From: Salinispira pacifica
GTDB taxonomy: Bacteria; Spirochaetota; Spirochaetia; DSM-27196; Salinispiraceae
NCBI RefSeq assembly: GCF_000507245.1
Contig: NC_023035.1
Span: 1,837,501 to 1,901,500 of the forward strand
Length of the DNA: 64,000 nucleotides
Direction: 5' to 3'
Part shown: positions 1 through 8,005 of the stretch, piece by piece
How the letters are laid out: every line of letters begins with the position of its first letter
Numbering within the stretch: position 1 is the stretch's first letter
Translations under genes and position numbers: made by a program
Notes under the pieces: model-generated
Told to the model about the DNA's origin: nothing
Database searches by the model: none
Seen by the model: only the letters and a program-made list of their open reading frames with translations

Positions 1-1413
1 GGAGATCCCGGTGGTATGTTTTGCCATCTTCATTGCCATATCGGCATTTTTCAACACTGAAAAGCTTTGGGCGTGCATGGGTTCAACGGGAGCCAATCCG
101 AGAGTTGCGCCGATGGGGAAGGGGGTGTTTTTTATCACAAACGGCCGGTCGAAGGGCCGAAGCAGATCGTCAGGATTCATCATATCTGCAGGTCCCAGCA
201 GACCAAAGGTATCTCCCCCGATCCTGGCAATCAGAAGATCCCCGGGAAGACTGTTTGCAAGTCGGTCGGCTATGGCCTGGATCAGAAGGTCGCCGTTTTT
301 GTGGCCCAGTGCATTATTCACAGCAGAAAAATTATCAATGTCCAGAACACCAAGCATATAATTTGAATGTTCAGATCCAAGCCTGTTCACTTCAAGGAGA
401 AATTGCGTCCGATTGGGCAGTCGGCTGAGCTGGTCAAAATAGGCATATTGATTGAGCTGGGTGATCAGATTGATATTGTTAAAACCGACCCCAATGCTTA
501 CCGCAAAAACTTCTATGAGACTCCTGGCTACCTGGTCAATGGGGCCTGATGTGTCCAGAAACAGACAGCCCCGTTTACCATCGTTTTCAAAAAAAACCGC
601 CACAGAATTTGGCGAAAAAAGGGTGCTCTGCTGATCAATGCAGTGTTCGATTTCTTCTTTCACAGCAGCCTGGGGAATGTCGTTGATGGATGCATTCAGA
701 CTCTGGGAATACTTCCCTGTTGCTCCGGAAACGTACATATGGCGGTAATTTCCCCCGTTTCCAAGAGAACGCATTTCAATCACCACCAGACCATGGGGGG
801 AATTAATGTTTAATAATTTTGCAGTGTATTTAATGATGTCTGCGGAGTAGTATTCGTGATCCCGGGTATTGAAAATATGATTTGTCGCCTCGATGATGGT
901 TCGCATGCCTACTTCACCCCGCTTGATCTTATGCACCTGCTGATAACTTCGTACTGCGGTTGTCAATGCGGTGATGAGACGTGTCCGGGTAAGTTCCGAT
1001 TTCATCCGGTAATCGTTTATATCGTAATTCTGGATAACTTCGAGTTCCGGGGCGTATCCCGGCTGGCCGGTGCGGAGTATGATTCTGGGGGCATCCAGCT
1101 GCATTTCGGTGCGAATGGTCTTCGCAAGCTCCAAACCTGAGTTGTCGTACTCCATCACCACATCCAGGAGGATTACTGCGATGTCACTCTCTTGTTCCAG
1201 CATGCTCCTGGCTTCTGCAGCGGAGTATGCATGGATGAAATGTAGAGGACGATCGAGAATTCTGATGTCTGAAAGCGCCAGGGACGTGACCTTGTGAACC
1301 TGTTCATCATCATCCACAACAAGTATCTTCCACGGCAGACCCTGATCCGAGGGATTTTCATTTTCAGATTTGAATACCAATAGATCATCCATCGATGCAG
1401 TCTTAGCTGACAA
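1..1413 (-). CDS. Response regulator with DUF3369-like and degenerate GGDEF domain (3' end outside window)
   Basis: The 471 codons in the window begin with a receiver domain: acidic pocket at residues 34-36 (VDDDEQ) and a probable phosphoacceptor Asp84 in ILLDVVME. A middle region with the sequence feel of DUF3369 (a family found between receiver and output domains) follows, then a GGDEF-type domain. Its signature reads GGDTF (residues 399-403), so the catalytic Glu is Thr and diguanylate cyclase activity is unlikely. The frame is still open at base 1, so an EAL or similar output domain may follow outside the window. I chose the TTG start because a perfect AGGAGG (1421-1426, complement) lies seven bases upstream; an in-frame ATG is at 1392. 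Probably a cytoplasmic two-component or c-di-GMP regulator; partner kinase unknown. Confidence 0.8.
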   Translation of the reverse strand, partial: MSAKTASMDDLLVFKSENENPSDQGLPWKILVVDDDEQVHKVTSLALSDIRILDRPLHFIHAYSAAEARSMLEQESDIAVILLDVVMEYDNSGLELAKTIRTEMQLDAPRIILRTGQPGYAPELEVIQNYDINDYRMKSELTRTRLITALTTAVRSYQQVHKIKRGEVGMRTIIEATNHIFNTRDHEYYSADIIKYTAKLLNINSPHGLVVIEMRSLGNGGNYRHMYVSGATGKYSQSLNASINDIPQAAVKEEIEHCIDQQSTLFSPNSVAVFFENDGKRGCLFLDTSGPIDQVARSLIEVFAVSIGVGFNNINLITQLNQYAYFDQLSRLPNRTQFLLEVNRLGSEHSNYMLGVLDIDNFSAVNNALGHKNGDLLIQAIADRLANSLPGDLLIARIGGDTFGLLGPADMMNPDDLLRPFDRPFVIKNTPFPIGATLGLAPVEPMHAQSFSVLKNADMAMKMAKHTTGIS

Positions 1414-1510
1414 GAAACATCCTCCTTGAAGCATCATTGACAGTTCTGCCAAATCTCAATATCAGTTTAATAGAAAAGCCGATGAATTACTATGAAATTC
1501 TCTCTACTTT

Positions 1511-1552
1511 GTAACACCGGGCTGTATAACACCAAGCCGTACAACACCGGTC
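1511..1552. repeat. Three imperfect tandem copies of a ~15-base unit
   Basis: Between the divergent-looking regulator start and the cNMP-binding gene end, three near-copies of a unit like GTAnAACACCnnGCC follow one another (gtaacaccgggct, gtataacaccaagcc, gtacaacaccggt). No gene overlaps it. Function unknown. Confidence 0.6.
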
Positions 1553-1564
1553 TCTCAGGATGGC

Positions 1565-2128
1565 TTAGTCATCCGGGGTTATTTCAGATAAAATGGAGTC
1601 GATATCTTCCTGATTAACATCATCCTTTCTTTCATACGCCAATTCTTCATTTACACCCCGGAGTTTTGACAACATGCCGAAAATGATCATGAACATAAAC
1701 TTCACTGCAGCCTTGGGTTTTTTATTGATGCTCTTCAAAAACCCCTGCCGGGTAATTTGAACCAGTGTAACCCGGTCCTGAGCGATAATGCTGGCTGTGC
1801 GTTCGGTATTGCTGAACAATCCTGCTTCGCCGAAAATCTCTCCCTGTCCCAGGGTTGTGATGTACACATGTTTCTCGCCGCTGCCGACTTCCACTGAAAC
1901 ATTTCCATCCACCACCAGATAGAGATTCTGGTCAATTTCATGTTCTTCAATTACCGATTCCCCGGTACTGAATTCATATGTGGATGCAAAATCAAGGATG
2001 GAGTCGATTTCATCCGCCTGAAGATGAGCGCCCAATGGCGACTCATGCAAAGCTTCACGGATGGATTCATGCGAAAGGTCGATCTTTTTCATATCCATGA
2101 TTATAGTAGAGAAAAGATGGGAAATCAC
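1565..2128 (-). CDS. Cyclic nucleotide-binding domain protein
   Basis: A 187-residue protein that is almost only a cNMP-binding (CAP_ED) fold. The phosphate-binding cassette is recognisable near residues 95-110 as FGEAGLFSNTERTAS, keeping the conserved Glu and Arg that in the family contact the ribose-phosphate. There is no DNA-binding helix-turn-helix after it; the C-terminal 60 residues look helical and acidic. It is therefore more likely a cAMP/cGMP-sensing partner protein than a transcription factor. It is the last gene after the outer-membrane-like protein and rmuC, 17 bases downstream of the rmuC stop. The start is a GTG without a clear ribosome binding site; an in-frame ATG at 2098 is the alternative. 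A class III cyclase gene lies at 55-57.5 kb; a functional link is only a guess. Confidence 0.8.
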   Translation of the reverse strand: MISHLFSTIIMDMKKIDLSHESIREALHESPLGAHLQADEIDSILDFASTYEFSTGESVIEEHEIDQNLYLVVDGNVSVEVGSGEKHVYITTLGQGEIFGEAGLFSNTERTASIIAQDRVTLVQITRQGFLKSINKKPKAAVKFMFMIIFGMLSKLRGVNEELAYERKDDVNQEDIDSILSEITPDD

Positions 2129-2145
2129 AATATTTCGGGAAAAAT

Positions 2146-3390
2146 TTATCTATCCGCATCTTCCCCGGGAAGGGTTTTTCTGCTTTCAGCACCCAGCTCT
2201 TTCAGTTCCGCAGCCCGCCTGAGCAGATTGCCCTTTCCCCGTGAAAGTTTATTCATGGAGGCCTCCCAGCTTTCACCGGCATCATGAATTTTCGCACCAA
2301 CCGTCTGAAGATCCCTGAGAAAACCTTCAAACTTATCATGAAGGGCCCCGGCTTTTTCAGCAATAATCCTTGCATTGCGATACTGCCGGTCACCCTTCCA
2401 CATCTGTTCGATGATTCTCAGAGAAAGATAAAGACTGCCCGGGCTTACCAGCAAGATCCGTTTCTGCAGCGCCGTCTGAAACAGACCGGGCTCAAGGTGG
2501 AGGGCAGAAGCCAGCGCTGCCTCCACAGGAACAAACATTAAAATAAAATCCGGACTGCGGATCTCCGGAATTCGTTCATAGGCCTTTGCATCAAGGGATT
2601 TCAGATGTCTGCGGATGCTCTCAAGATGTTTTTTTCCATGGGCTTCACGCTCATCTTCGGTAACGGCGTTCAGGCTTCGTTCATAGGAAAGCAGACTTGC
2701 CTTGGCATCGATGATCACCATCCGTTCACCCGGCAGCTGGATTACCGCATCCGGGCGGAGTCGGTTGCCGTCTGCACCGCTGAACTCTTTCTGGAGGAAA
2801 AACTCCTGTCCCTCTCTCAATCCCGAACTTTCCAGAACTCTTTTCAGAACCAGTTCACCCCAGCTGCCCATGGTTTTATTGCTGCCCTTCAGGGCTTCAG
2901 TGAGGTCCCGGGCTTCGCTGCTCATGTGCTGGTTCAGCTCCATGAGCTGCTCAAGTTCTTTTCTCAGAAAACCTCTTTCCTGAGCATCCTGACTGCGAAT
3001 CTGCTGCAGATGATTCCGGAACTGGCCCAGCTGCTGCTCCAGGGGACGGAGAATACCGCCTAACTGCCGGGTGTTTTCCTCGTGAAGCTGTTTCTGCCGC
3101 TGCTCCAGGACTCCCGCCGCGGCGTCTCTGAACTCATTCAGAAGTTCGGCACGGCTTCGTCTGAGCTGTTCCAGTTCTCGGTTGTAATGTTCCGTATCAG
3201 CCTGGAGTCTGCTCTTGGCGGCAGCCTTCTCTTCCCGGAGCAAGACATTCTCCTCCCGGAGCGTCTTTACCTCTTTTTGTACATCTGCCCGGGTATTCCG
3301 TTTCCACATGACAGCGCCTATGAAAAGACCGGAGAGAAGACCGATGAAGAACACGATGAGAAAAATCAGCAGATTCGTATCGAAACTCAT
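2146..3390 (-). CDS. rmuC: RmuC family DNA recombination protein
   Basis: A 414-residue protein with an N-terminal membrane segment (residues about 7-28), a long coiled coil (about 35-150, rich in Glu, Arg, Leu) and the RmuC catalytic-like core from about 170 to 350, including GSWGELVL, RPDAVIQLPGE and VIIDAKASL, which in the family form a restriction-endonuclease-like fold. RmuC limits recombination between inverted repeats in E. coli. Length is within the family range. Its ATG follows directly on the stop of the upstream outer-membrane-like gene, with no intervening base, so the two are almost surely cotranscribed and translationally coupled. Confidence 0.9.
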   Translation of the reverse strand: MSFDTNLLIFLIVFFIGLLSGLFIGAVMWKRNTRADVQKEVKTLREENVLLREEKAAAKSRLQADTEHYNRELEQLRRSRAELLNEFRDAAAGVLEQRQKQLHEENTRQLGGILRPLEQQLGQFRNHLQQIRSQDAQERGFLRKELEQLMELNQHMSSEARDLTEALKGSNKTMGSWGELVLKRVLESSGLREGQEFFLQKEFSGADGNRLRPDAVIQLPGERMVIIDAKASLLSYERSLNAVTEDEREAHGKKHLESIRRHLKSLDAKAYERIPEIRSPDFILMFVPVEAALASALHLEPGLFQTALQKRILLVSPGSLYLSLRIIEQMWKGDRQYRNARIIAEKAGALHDKFEGFLRDLQTVGAKIHDAGESWEASMNKLSRGKGNLLRRAAELKELGAESRKTLPGEDADR

Positions 3391-4827
3391 TTAGGGAAAC
3401 AGAATCTCCAATGTGAACTCGGGGCTGGCCTGGATAACCGCACCTGCATCACCCAATGTATCGGCGTTGGAAAAATCCCAGATGAATTTGGCCCCCAGTT
3501 TGGCGAAGCTGAAAAATTCCAGGTATAGCTCGGTCTCCAGCAGTGTGGCGCCATGATAAATTTTATACGGCATTTCTGCGGTCAGATTCCGGTTATCGTA
3601 ATCCCCTGTTTCGGCATTCCAGCTGCTTTCGTCATCCTTGTAATCCAGGAACATGGGGTTTTCTGCGAACTCATTCTGAAATTCATGACGGATGCGGCTG
3701 TTCCAGTAGGTCTTGATAAATTTCCATTCAGGAAGCTGGGAGTACAAGCCGATGGATGCCACGGACTGAAACCGCCGGGTGAACTCGTCGCCTTTCAACT
3801 CCAGGGGATCGGCGCTTCGCAGCTCCAGGGGAATCCGTCCGTTTTTCCCCAACCGGTCATACCATCGAATGGAAAACCTGCTGCCTAAATATGCTGAAAA
3901 CCGGTTTTCCTCCATCCCGGGAGCAATATCGAACAGCGGTTCATCCACAACCAGATCCAGACCGGTGTGATAATATCCGGCAGTCACACCATCCACAGGT
4001 GCAAAATCGATACCTTCGGAGCTGTGTCCGGGGTCTATGGATGGATTAAGAAATCCCGGTGCCATGGAGAAAAAGAGCTCTGCTGAATAGCCTTCTCTGA
4101 TTCCGTGATCGAACGAATCGTTGGGATTTCCATGGAGATCCCAGGAAGCTTCCAGGGTCAACTGGTTGATCAGGTACTGAATTCTGTCGGGTTCGCCGGA
4201 TAGAAAAATCAGCTGATTTTTTTCCATAACTTCATTTGCATCGGAAAGCATCTGCTCATCACTGAAATTCCGCACATATCTCCCGTCATAGATCAGCCCC
4301 ATCCTCAACGGCATTTCATTGTTAACCTGAACAGGCAGAACCTGCCGCAGGCCGATCCCCCAGTTGCTGCGCAGCTGGGCGTACTCGCCGGTGAAACTCT
4401 GCCCCGCCGCCGTTTCATCCTCAGACGAAAAATCTTTTCGGCTTCCGTAGGTTTCATCCCCAAGCAGGTCCGGATCAATGAGACCGCCGGGTATGCGTGT
4501 TTCAGAGTTTCCGGGCAGGCGGTTGTTAATCAGGTTTATGGACTCTTCTGACATGAGAAAGTATTCCCGTTCATCCAGTCCAAGACCGCCTTTAAACAGC
4601 AGATGGGTTTGCCCCCCGGGGATGAGATTGAGTCCCTGGTAGTCAAAAATCACCTCGGCACCCGAGGGGATGTGAATACCCGCGGCTTTCAAAAAACCCG
4701 GATACCAGGGCACCCGGTCTGCATTATAGAAATAGATATGGTCAAGACTGAACTCCAGCTCGTCAGCTGCTGCAGTTCCAGCCGCCGCAACAAGCAGCAG
4801 AGCAAGAATACAAACGAAGCGTTTCAT
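3391..4827 (-). CDS. Predicted outer-membrane or periplasmic protein, unknown function
   Basis: A 478-residue protein with a clear signal peptide (MKRFVCILALLLVAAAGTAAA, cleavage near residue 21) and no later hydrophobic helix. The mature part alternates short polar and aromatic stretches, ends in a Phe-Pro after an amphipathic strand, and is rich in Tyr, Trp and Asp, which fits an outer-membrane beta-barrel. I do not recognise a family. It heads a minus-strand operon with rmuC and the cNMP-binding gene. An upstream ggagaacg ribosome site precedes the ATG. Likely exported; role not inferable. Confidence 0.75.
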   Translation of the reverse strand: MKRFVCILALLLVAAAGTAAADELEFSLDHIYFYNADRVPWYPGFLKAAGIHIPSGAEVIFDYQGLNLIPGGQTHLLFKGGLGLDEREYFLMSEESINLINNRLPGNSETRIPGGLIDPDLLGDETYGSRKDFSSEDETAAGQSFTGEYAQLRSNWGIGLRQVLPVQVNNEMPLRMGLIYDGRYVRNFSDEQMLSDANEVMEKNQLIFLSGEPDRIQYLINQLTLEASWDLHGNPNDSFDHGIREGYSAELFFSMAPGFLNPSIDPGHSSEGIDFAPVDGVTAGYYHTGLDLVVDEPLFDIAPGMEENRFSAYLGSRFSIRWYDRLGKNGRIPLELRSADPLELKGDEFTRRFQSVASIGLYSQLPEWKFIKTYWNSRIRHEFQNEFAENPMFLDYKDDESSWNAETGDYDNRNLTAEMPYKIYHGATLLETELYLEFFSFAKLGAKFIWDFSNADTLGDAGAVIQASPEFTLEILFP

Positions 4828-4899
4828 CGACGTTCTCCTTATGTAATGTTCATATCCCGGAGAGGGTGTACATAGTGTATGCGATTTTTCAATGATACG

Positions 4900-5970
4900 C
4901 TACTTCCAGGCCCGGGCATACTGTACGGGGCAGGGATTTTCTGCTCCCAGTTGCTCTGCGGCGTGCTGGGGCCAGTATGGTTCCCTGAGCAGTGCCCGGC
5001 CAAGGCTGATAATATCCGCCTGACCATGTTGTAGAATATGTTCAGCCTGATCTGCCTGGGTTATCAGGCCCACCGCTGCACAGTGAATGTCCGAATTTCT
5101 GCGGATTTCAGCTGCCATATCAACCTGATATCCCGGAGCAGTTGTCTTCGGCGAGGAACCTGGAAGGATACCTCCGCTTGAAACATGTATAAAATCCACT
5201 CCGGTTTCTTTCAATCTGCGTGAAAGCAAAATGCTGTCCGCCAGGGACCAGCCGTTCTCCAGCCAATCTGTGGCGGATATTCTCACGGACAGGATCGCCT
5301 GATCTTGAACGACGGTTTTCAATTCGCTTGCCAGCTCCAGGAGAAAGCGCATCCGACCGTCCACATCCCCGCCGTATCCGTCGGCCCGGGAGTTGGAGAG
5401 GGGGGAAAGAAAACTGTGGATCAGGTATCCGTGGGCGGCATGAATTTCTATCAGCTTATAGCCTGCACGGACGGCTCGTCTGGCCGCGAGAATAAATGCC
5501 GTCTGCACTTCCTGAATATCATCATCAGACATTGAGGCGGGTTTGCGGTGATTGGGAGAATATGGACGGTCATCCGGAGCAATAATGGGCCATCCGCCGG
5601 TTTCGTTGGAAAGAGGTCCATACCCTTCGAAGGGGCGGGCCGTCCCCGCTTTTCTGCCGGCATGAGCCAGTTGAATTCCCGGGAGACTGCCGGCCTCTTC
5701 GATCTGCTGGGCCAGTGCGCTCAGACCGTGTACATGATCATCAGACCAGATCCCCAGATCCTCGGGAGATATTCTTCCCCGGGGTTCCACTGCAGTGGCC
5801 TCGAGAATTACCGCCGCCGCACCGCCGATTGCCCGGCTCACATAGTGACTGTAATGCCATGAGCTCACCATGCCCTGTACGGAGGAATATTGACACATAG
5901 GTGCCATGATGATTCTGTTTTTGAGAGTAATCTCCCCCAGTGTGATGGGGGTAAACAAAAGGGGATTCAT
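4900..5970 (-). CDS. Old yellow enzyme, YqjM-type NADH:flavin oxidoreductase
   Basis: A 356-residue FMN-binding TIM barrel. It begins with the typical LFTPITLGEITLKNRI, followed by APMCQYSS, whose Cys is the redox-modulating cysteine of the YqjM (thermophilic-like) subgroup. The substrate-binding His pair is in EIHAAHGYL (about residue 175), and the phosphate-binding end carries SLGRALLREPYW. Family members reduce activated C=C bonds of enones and nitro compounds with NAD(P)H; physiological substrate here is unknown, possibly detoxification. It stands alone on the minus strand, between the outer-membrane protein operon and tRNA-Gly, with a GGAGGTCCCCC-type ribosome site before ATG. Confidence 0.92.
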   Translation of the reverse strand: MNPLLFTPITLGEITLKNRIIMAPMCQYSSVQGMVSSWHYSHYVSRAIGGAAAVILEATAVEPRGRISPEDLGIWSDDHVHGLSALAQQIEEAGSLPGIQLAHAGRKAGTARPFEGYGPLSNETGGWPIIAPDDRPYSPNHRKPASMSDDDIQEVQTAFILAARRAVRAGYKLIEIHAAHGYLIHSFLSPLSNSRADGYGGDVDGRMRFLLELASELKTVVQDQAILSVRISATDWLENGWSLADSILLSRRLKETGVDFIHVSSGGILPGSSPKTTAPGYQVDMAAEIRRNSDIHCAAVGLITQADQAEHILQHGQADIISLGRALLREPYWPQHAAEQLGAENPCPVQYARAWK

Positions 5971-6091
5971 GGGGGACCTCCTGATATATTGTAATCCAGC
6001 GGGGGTGCAAAATCAAAAAATGCAATGTGAGCCCAGGCTCTTTTCTTTGGCGCAGGGGTAAAATCTCCTGCCGGAACACGGTTTATGCCAT

Positions 6092-6124
6092 AAAAAAACC
6101 TGCAGGAGTTTACCTGCAGGTTTT
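6092..6124 (-). terminator. Rho-independent terminator after tRNA-Gly
   Basis: On the minus strand an eleven-base stem (AAACCTGCAGG / CCTGCAGGTTT) with a short AT-rich loop is followed by seven T. It begins about ten bases after the tRNA 3' end. Confidence 0.9.
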
Positions 6125-6133
6125 CGAAAAAAG

Positions 6134-6205
<72 letters not shown>

Positions 6206-6221
6206 TTGGCTCGGCTGTATA

Positions 6222-6249
6222 TGTATAATAGATGGCACCGAACTGTCAA
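6222..6249 (-). promoter_or_regulatory. Sigma70-type promoter of tRNA-Gly
   Basis: Complement reads TTGACA (6249-6244), a 16-base spacer and TATACA (6227-6222), about 17 bases before the tRNA 5' end. Confidence 0.7.
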
Positions 6250-6284
6250 CACATTTTCTGAATAAATTTCTTCCGGCTTACTGA

Positions 6285-6313
6285 TTGTGTTATCAGCCAA
6301 AATATCCTATGAT
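6285..6313 (+). promoter_or_regulatory. Candidate promoter with start site at the ATG of the PUR-domain gene
   Basis: TTGTGT, 17 bases, TATGAT (6308-6313). The predicted start site, six or seven bases on, is the A of the ATG at 6320. The -35 is weak (3/6), the -10 good (5/6). Confidence 0.5.
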
Positions 6314-6319
6314 TCCTGC

Positions 6320-6712
6320 ATGGCATCACGAGGCGAGATATACAGCACCCGCTCAGATTCTGAGCGACGAACCTATTTTTTTAATGTAAAAGAAAACCGC
6401 AGAGGCGACCTTTTCCTGAATATTGTTGAAAGCAGTAAGAGGGATGAAGGGGAGAGTTTTGACCGGCACCAGATTATGGTCTATGAAGAAGATATTAAAG
6501 GTTTCATGGAAGAGCTGGAAAAAGCGGTCGCCATCGCCCGGAAACGGGAAAGCCTCACCGAAGCTGCTTCCCCCAGAAAATATAAGAAAAAAACTTCCGC
6601 AACACATCCTTCTCCCCGGCAGAAGACCTCCGGTAATGGAGAAGCGAAGGCCACGAATCTTCAGCGCAAGAAAGTACTGAAGCTCAAGAAAAAACGGGAT
6701 CAAGACACGTAA
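6320..6712 (+). CDS. PUR-domain nucleic-acid-binding protein (DUF3276, BpuR-like)
   Basis: A 130-residue protein. Residues 1-75 match the PUR-alpha-like fold known from Borrelia BpuR: RGEIYSTR at the start, YFFNVKENRRGDLFLNIVES, then an acidic helix with the DIKGFMEELEKAV pattern. The remaining tail is very basic (Lys, Arg, Ser, Pro) and probably disordered. Known homologues bind single-stranded DNA and RNA and regulate transcription and translation. I chose ATG 6320 because homologues start at MASRGEIYS; an in-frame GTG at 6287 lies upstream but inside the candidate promoter. No Shine-Dalgarno sequence precedes the ATG, which together with the promoter position suggests a leaderless mRNA. 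It converges on rnhB. Confidence 0.85.
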   Translation: MASRGEIYSTRSDSERRTYFFNVKENRRGDLFLNIVESSKRDEGESFDRHQIMVYEEDIKGFMEELEKAVAIARKRESLTEAASPRKYKKKTSATHPSPRQKTSGNGEAKATNLQRKKVLKLKKKRDQDT

Positions 6713-6736
6713 TTCGAAATCAAGATACATAATTCG
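6699..6736. repeat. 20-base tandem duplication across the PUR-gene stop codon
   Basis: Two 18-base copies (ATCAAGACACGTAATTCG and ATCAAGATACATAATTCG, 16/18 identical) with a 20-base period. The first copy contains the TAA stop at 6710-6712. Confidence 0.75.
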
Positions 6737-6745
6737 GAGCAGGCA

Positions 6746-7378
6746 TCAGGATACTCTGAAGCTTTTTCTCTGGATTCCTGACGGACCGTAGGTTCGGATT
6801 GCCGCTTTGTGGGCTGCCGTGGGGTATCCTTTATGCCCGTCAAATCCGTATTGGGGTTCTTTCCGGTGGTACTCTATCATCCAGCTGTCCCTGGCAACCT
6901 TTGCAATAATGGAGGCTGCGCTGATCTCTTCTATGCTGCCGTCTCCCTTGATCACCGCCTGGCAGTCCCCGTGAAGGGAGGGGGAGTAACCTTCAACAGT
7001 GGTGAAATCCGGCAGAAACTTGCCGTCAACCCGTATTGCGAACGGCTGAATACAGACGGCGTCTCCGCTGCTGCGCATTAACCCGGCCAGCATCCCAGCA
7101 AGGGCACGGTTCATGGCCAGCAGGGTGGCATTGTGAATATTCAACCGGTCAATTTCATCCTGCCATACCCATCCGGTTCCGTGACATTCCGCCTTGTTCC
7201 GTATTTCCCGGTCCAGATTGTTACGCCGGGTTTCGCTGAGTTTTTTCGAGTCGGTTAAGCCCTGTATGCCATGGTTCGAACCCAGTATTACTGCGGATGC
7301 AACAACGGGACCCGCCAGGGGGCCCCGTCCTACTTCATCTATACCGCAAATCAGGGTATGTGGTGTTGCCTTTGTCAC
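6746..7378 (-). CDS. rnhB: Ribonuclease HII
   Basis: About 210 residues with the RNase HII signature ICGIDEVGRGPLAGPVV near the N-terminus (catalytic Asp-Glu), a further Asp in GLTDSKKLSE, and the late Asp in the ASIIAKVARD segment. It removes RNA from RNA:DNA hybrids and single ribonucleotides from DNA. The frame stays open upstream to a GTG at 7408, but the GTG at 7378 overlaps the TGA of the superoxide reductase gene (GTGA), the usual arrangement for translational coupling, and gives a length normal for the family. So it is the second gene of a two-gene minus-strand operon. Confidence 0.92.
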   Translation of the reverse strand: MTKATPHTLICGIDEVGRGPLAGPVVASAVILGSNHGIQGLTDSKKLSETRRNNLDREIRNKAECHGTGWVWQDEIDRLNIHNATLLAMNRALAGMLAGLMRSSGDAVCIQPFAIRVDGKFLPDFTTVEGYSPSLHGDCQAVIKGDGSIEEISAASIIAKVARDSWMIEYHRKEPQYGFDGHKGYPTAAHKAAIRTYGPSGIQRKSFRVS

Positions 7379-7767
7379 GATACGGTAATTTTCTTTTCCG
7401 CTTCCCACAGTCCGTGGATGTTGCAGTAGCTCAATGCCTGAATGGTGCCGGAGGTTTTCAGCTTCACATCAACTGTGACCGCCGGCTCTGTGAGTGCCGA
7501 CCCTTCATTGGCCCCTTTGGCGGAGGCGCCGTGGGCGGTGAACTGGCTGTCAGCCAACTGAATGGTGAATTTTTCCCCTTCAGGTCTGAAGTACACCTGT
7601 ATCCAGGAAATAAAATGTTCTGTGGTGTTTGGATGGGGAATTTCCTTGCCAACGCTGGCGCTGATGCTGAACTTTTCCCCGCTCTTTACCGTATCCGGGC
7701 TTTCAATCACCGGAGCATGTTTTTCAGCCTTCCAGTCTGCCGTCTGAATTCCGTCCGCTATAGCCAT
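7375..7767 (-). CDS. Superoxide reductase, class II (neelaredoxin type)
   Basis: A 130-residue protein with all ligands of the Fe(His)4Cys centre in order: EKHAPVIE (with the catalytic Glu-Lys next to the His), IPHPNTTEHFISW (two His), and SYCNIHGLW (Cys and His). There is no N-terminal desulforedoxin domain, hence class II. It reduces superoxide to peroxide without making O2, typical of anaerobes. The ATG at 7767 is preceded by GAAGGAGACTAT; the frame extends upstream to 7905 but those residues are atypical. Cotranscribed with rnhB. Suggests an anaerobic or microaerobic host meeting oxygen stress. Confidence 0.9.
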   Translation of the reverse strand: MAIADGIQTADWKAEKHAPVIESPDTVKSGEKFSISASVGKEIPHPNTTEHFISWIQVYFRPEGEKFTIQLADSQFTAHGASAKGANEGSALTEPAVTVDVKLKTSGTIQALSYCNIHGLWEAEKKITVS

Positions 7768-8005
7768 ATAGTCTCCTTCACGGTGGTACGCCGCTTTGTG
7801 GTTTTTCCCCTCGAATAAGAGGGATTGGTATGCTACTATGATATCAGGAAACGCCGGCGAAGGAAAGGAAACTTGACTATTGCAGTGCGTGGGTGATAAT
7901 TTCATCCTTCGCGCCGCACATCGGCACCTGTCACAGATAAGTTGCTATCCAACTCAGTGATTGGGTAATCATCTTATATATATCAATTTACAAGCGAGCT
8001 AACAC

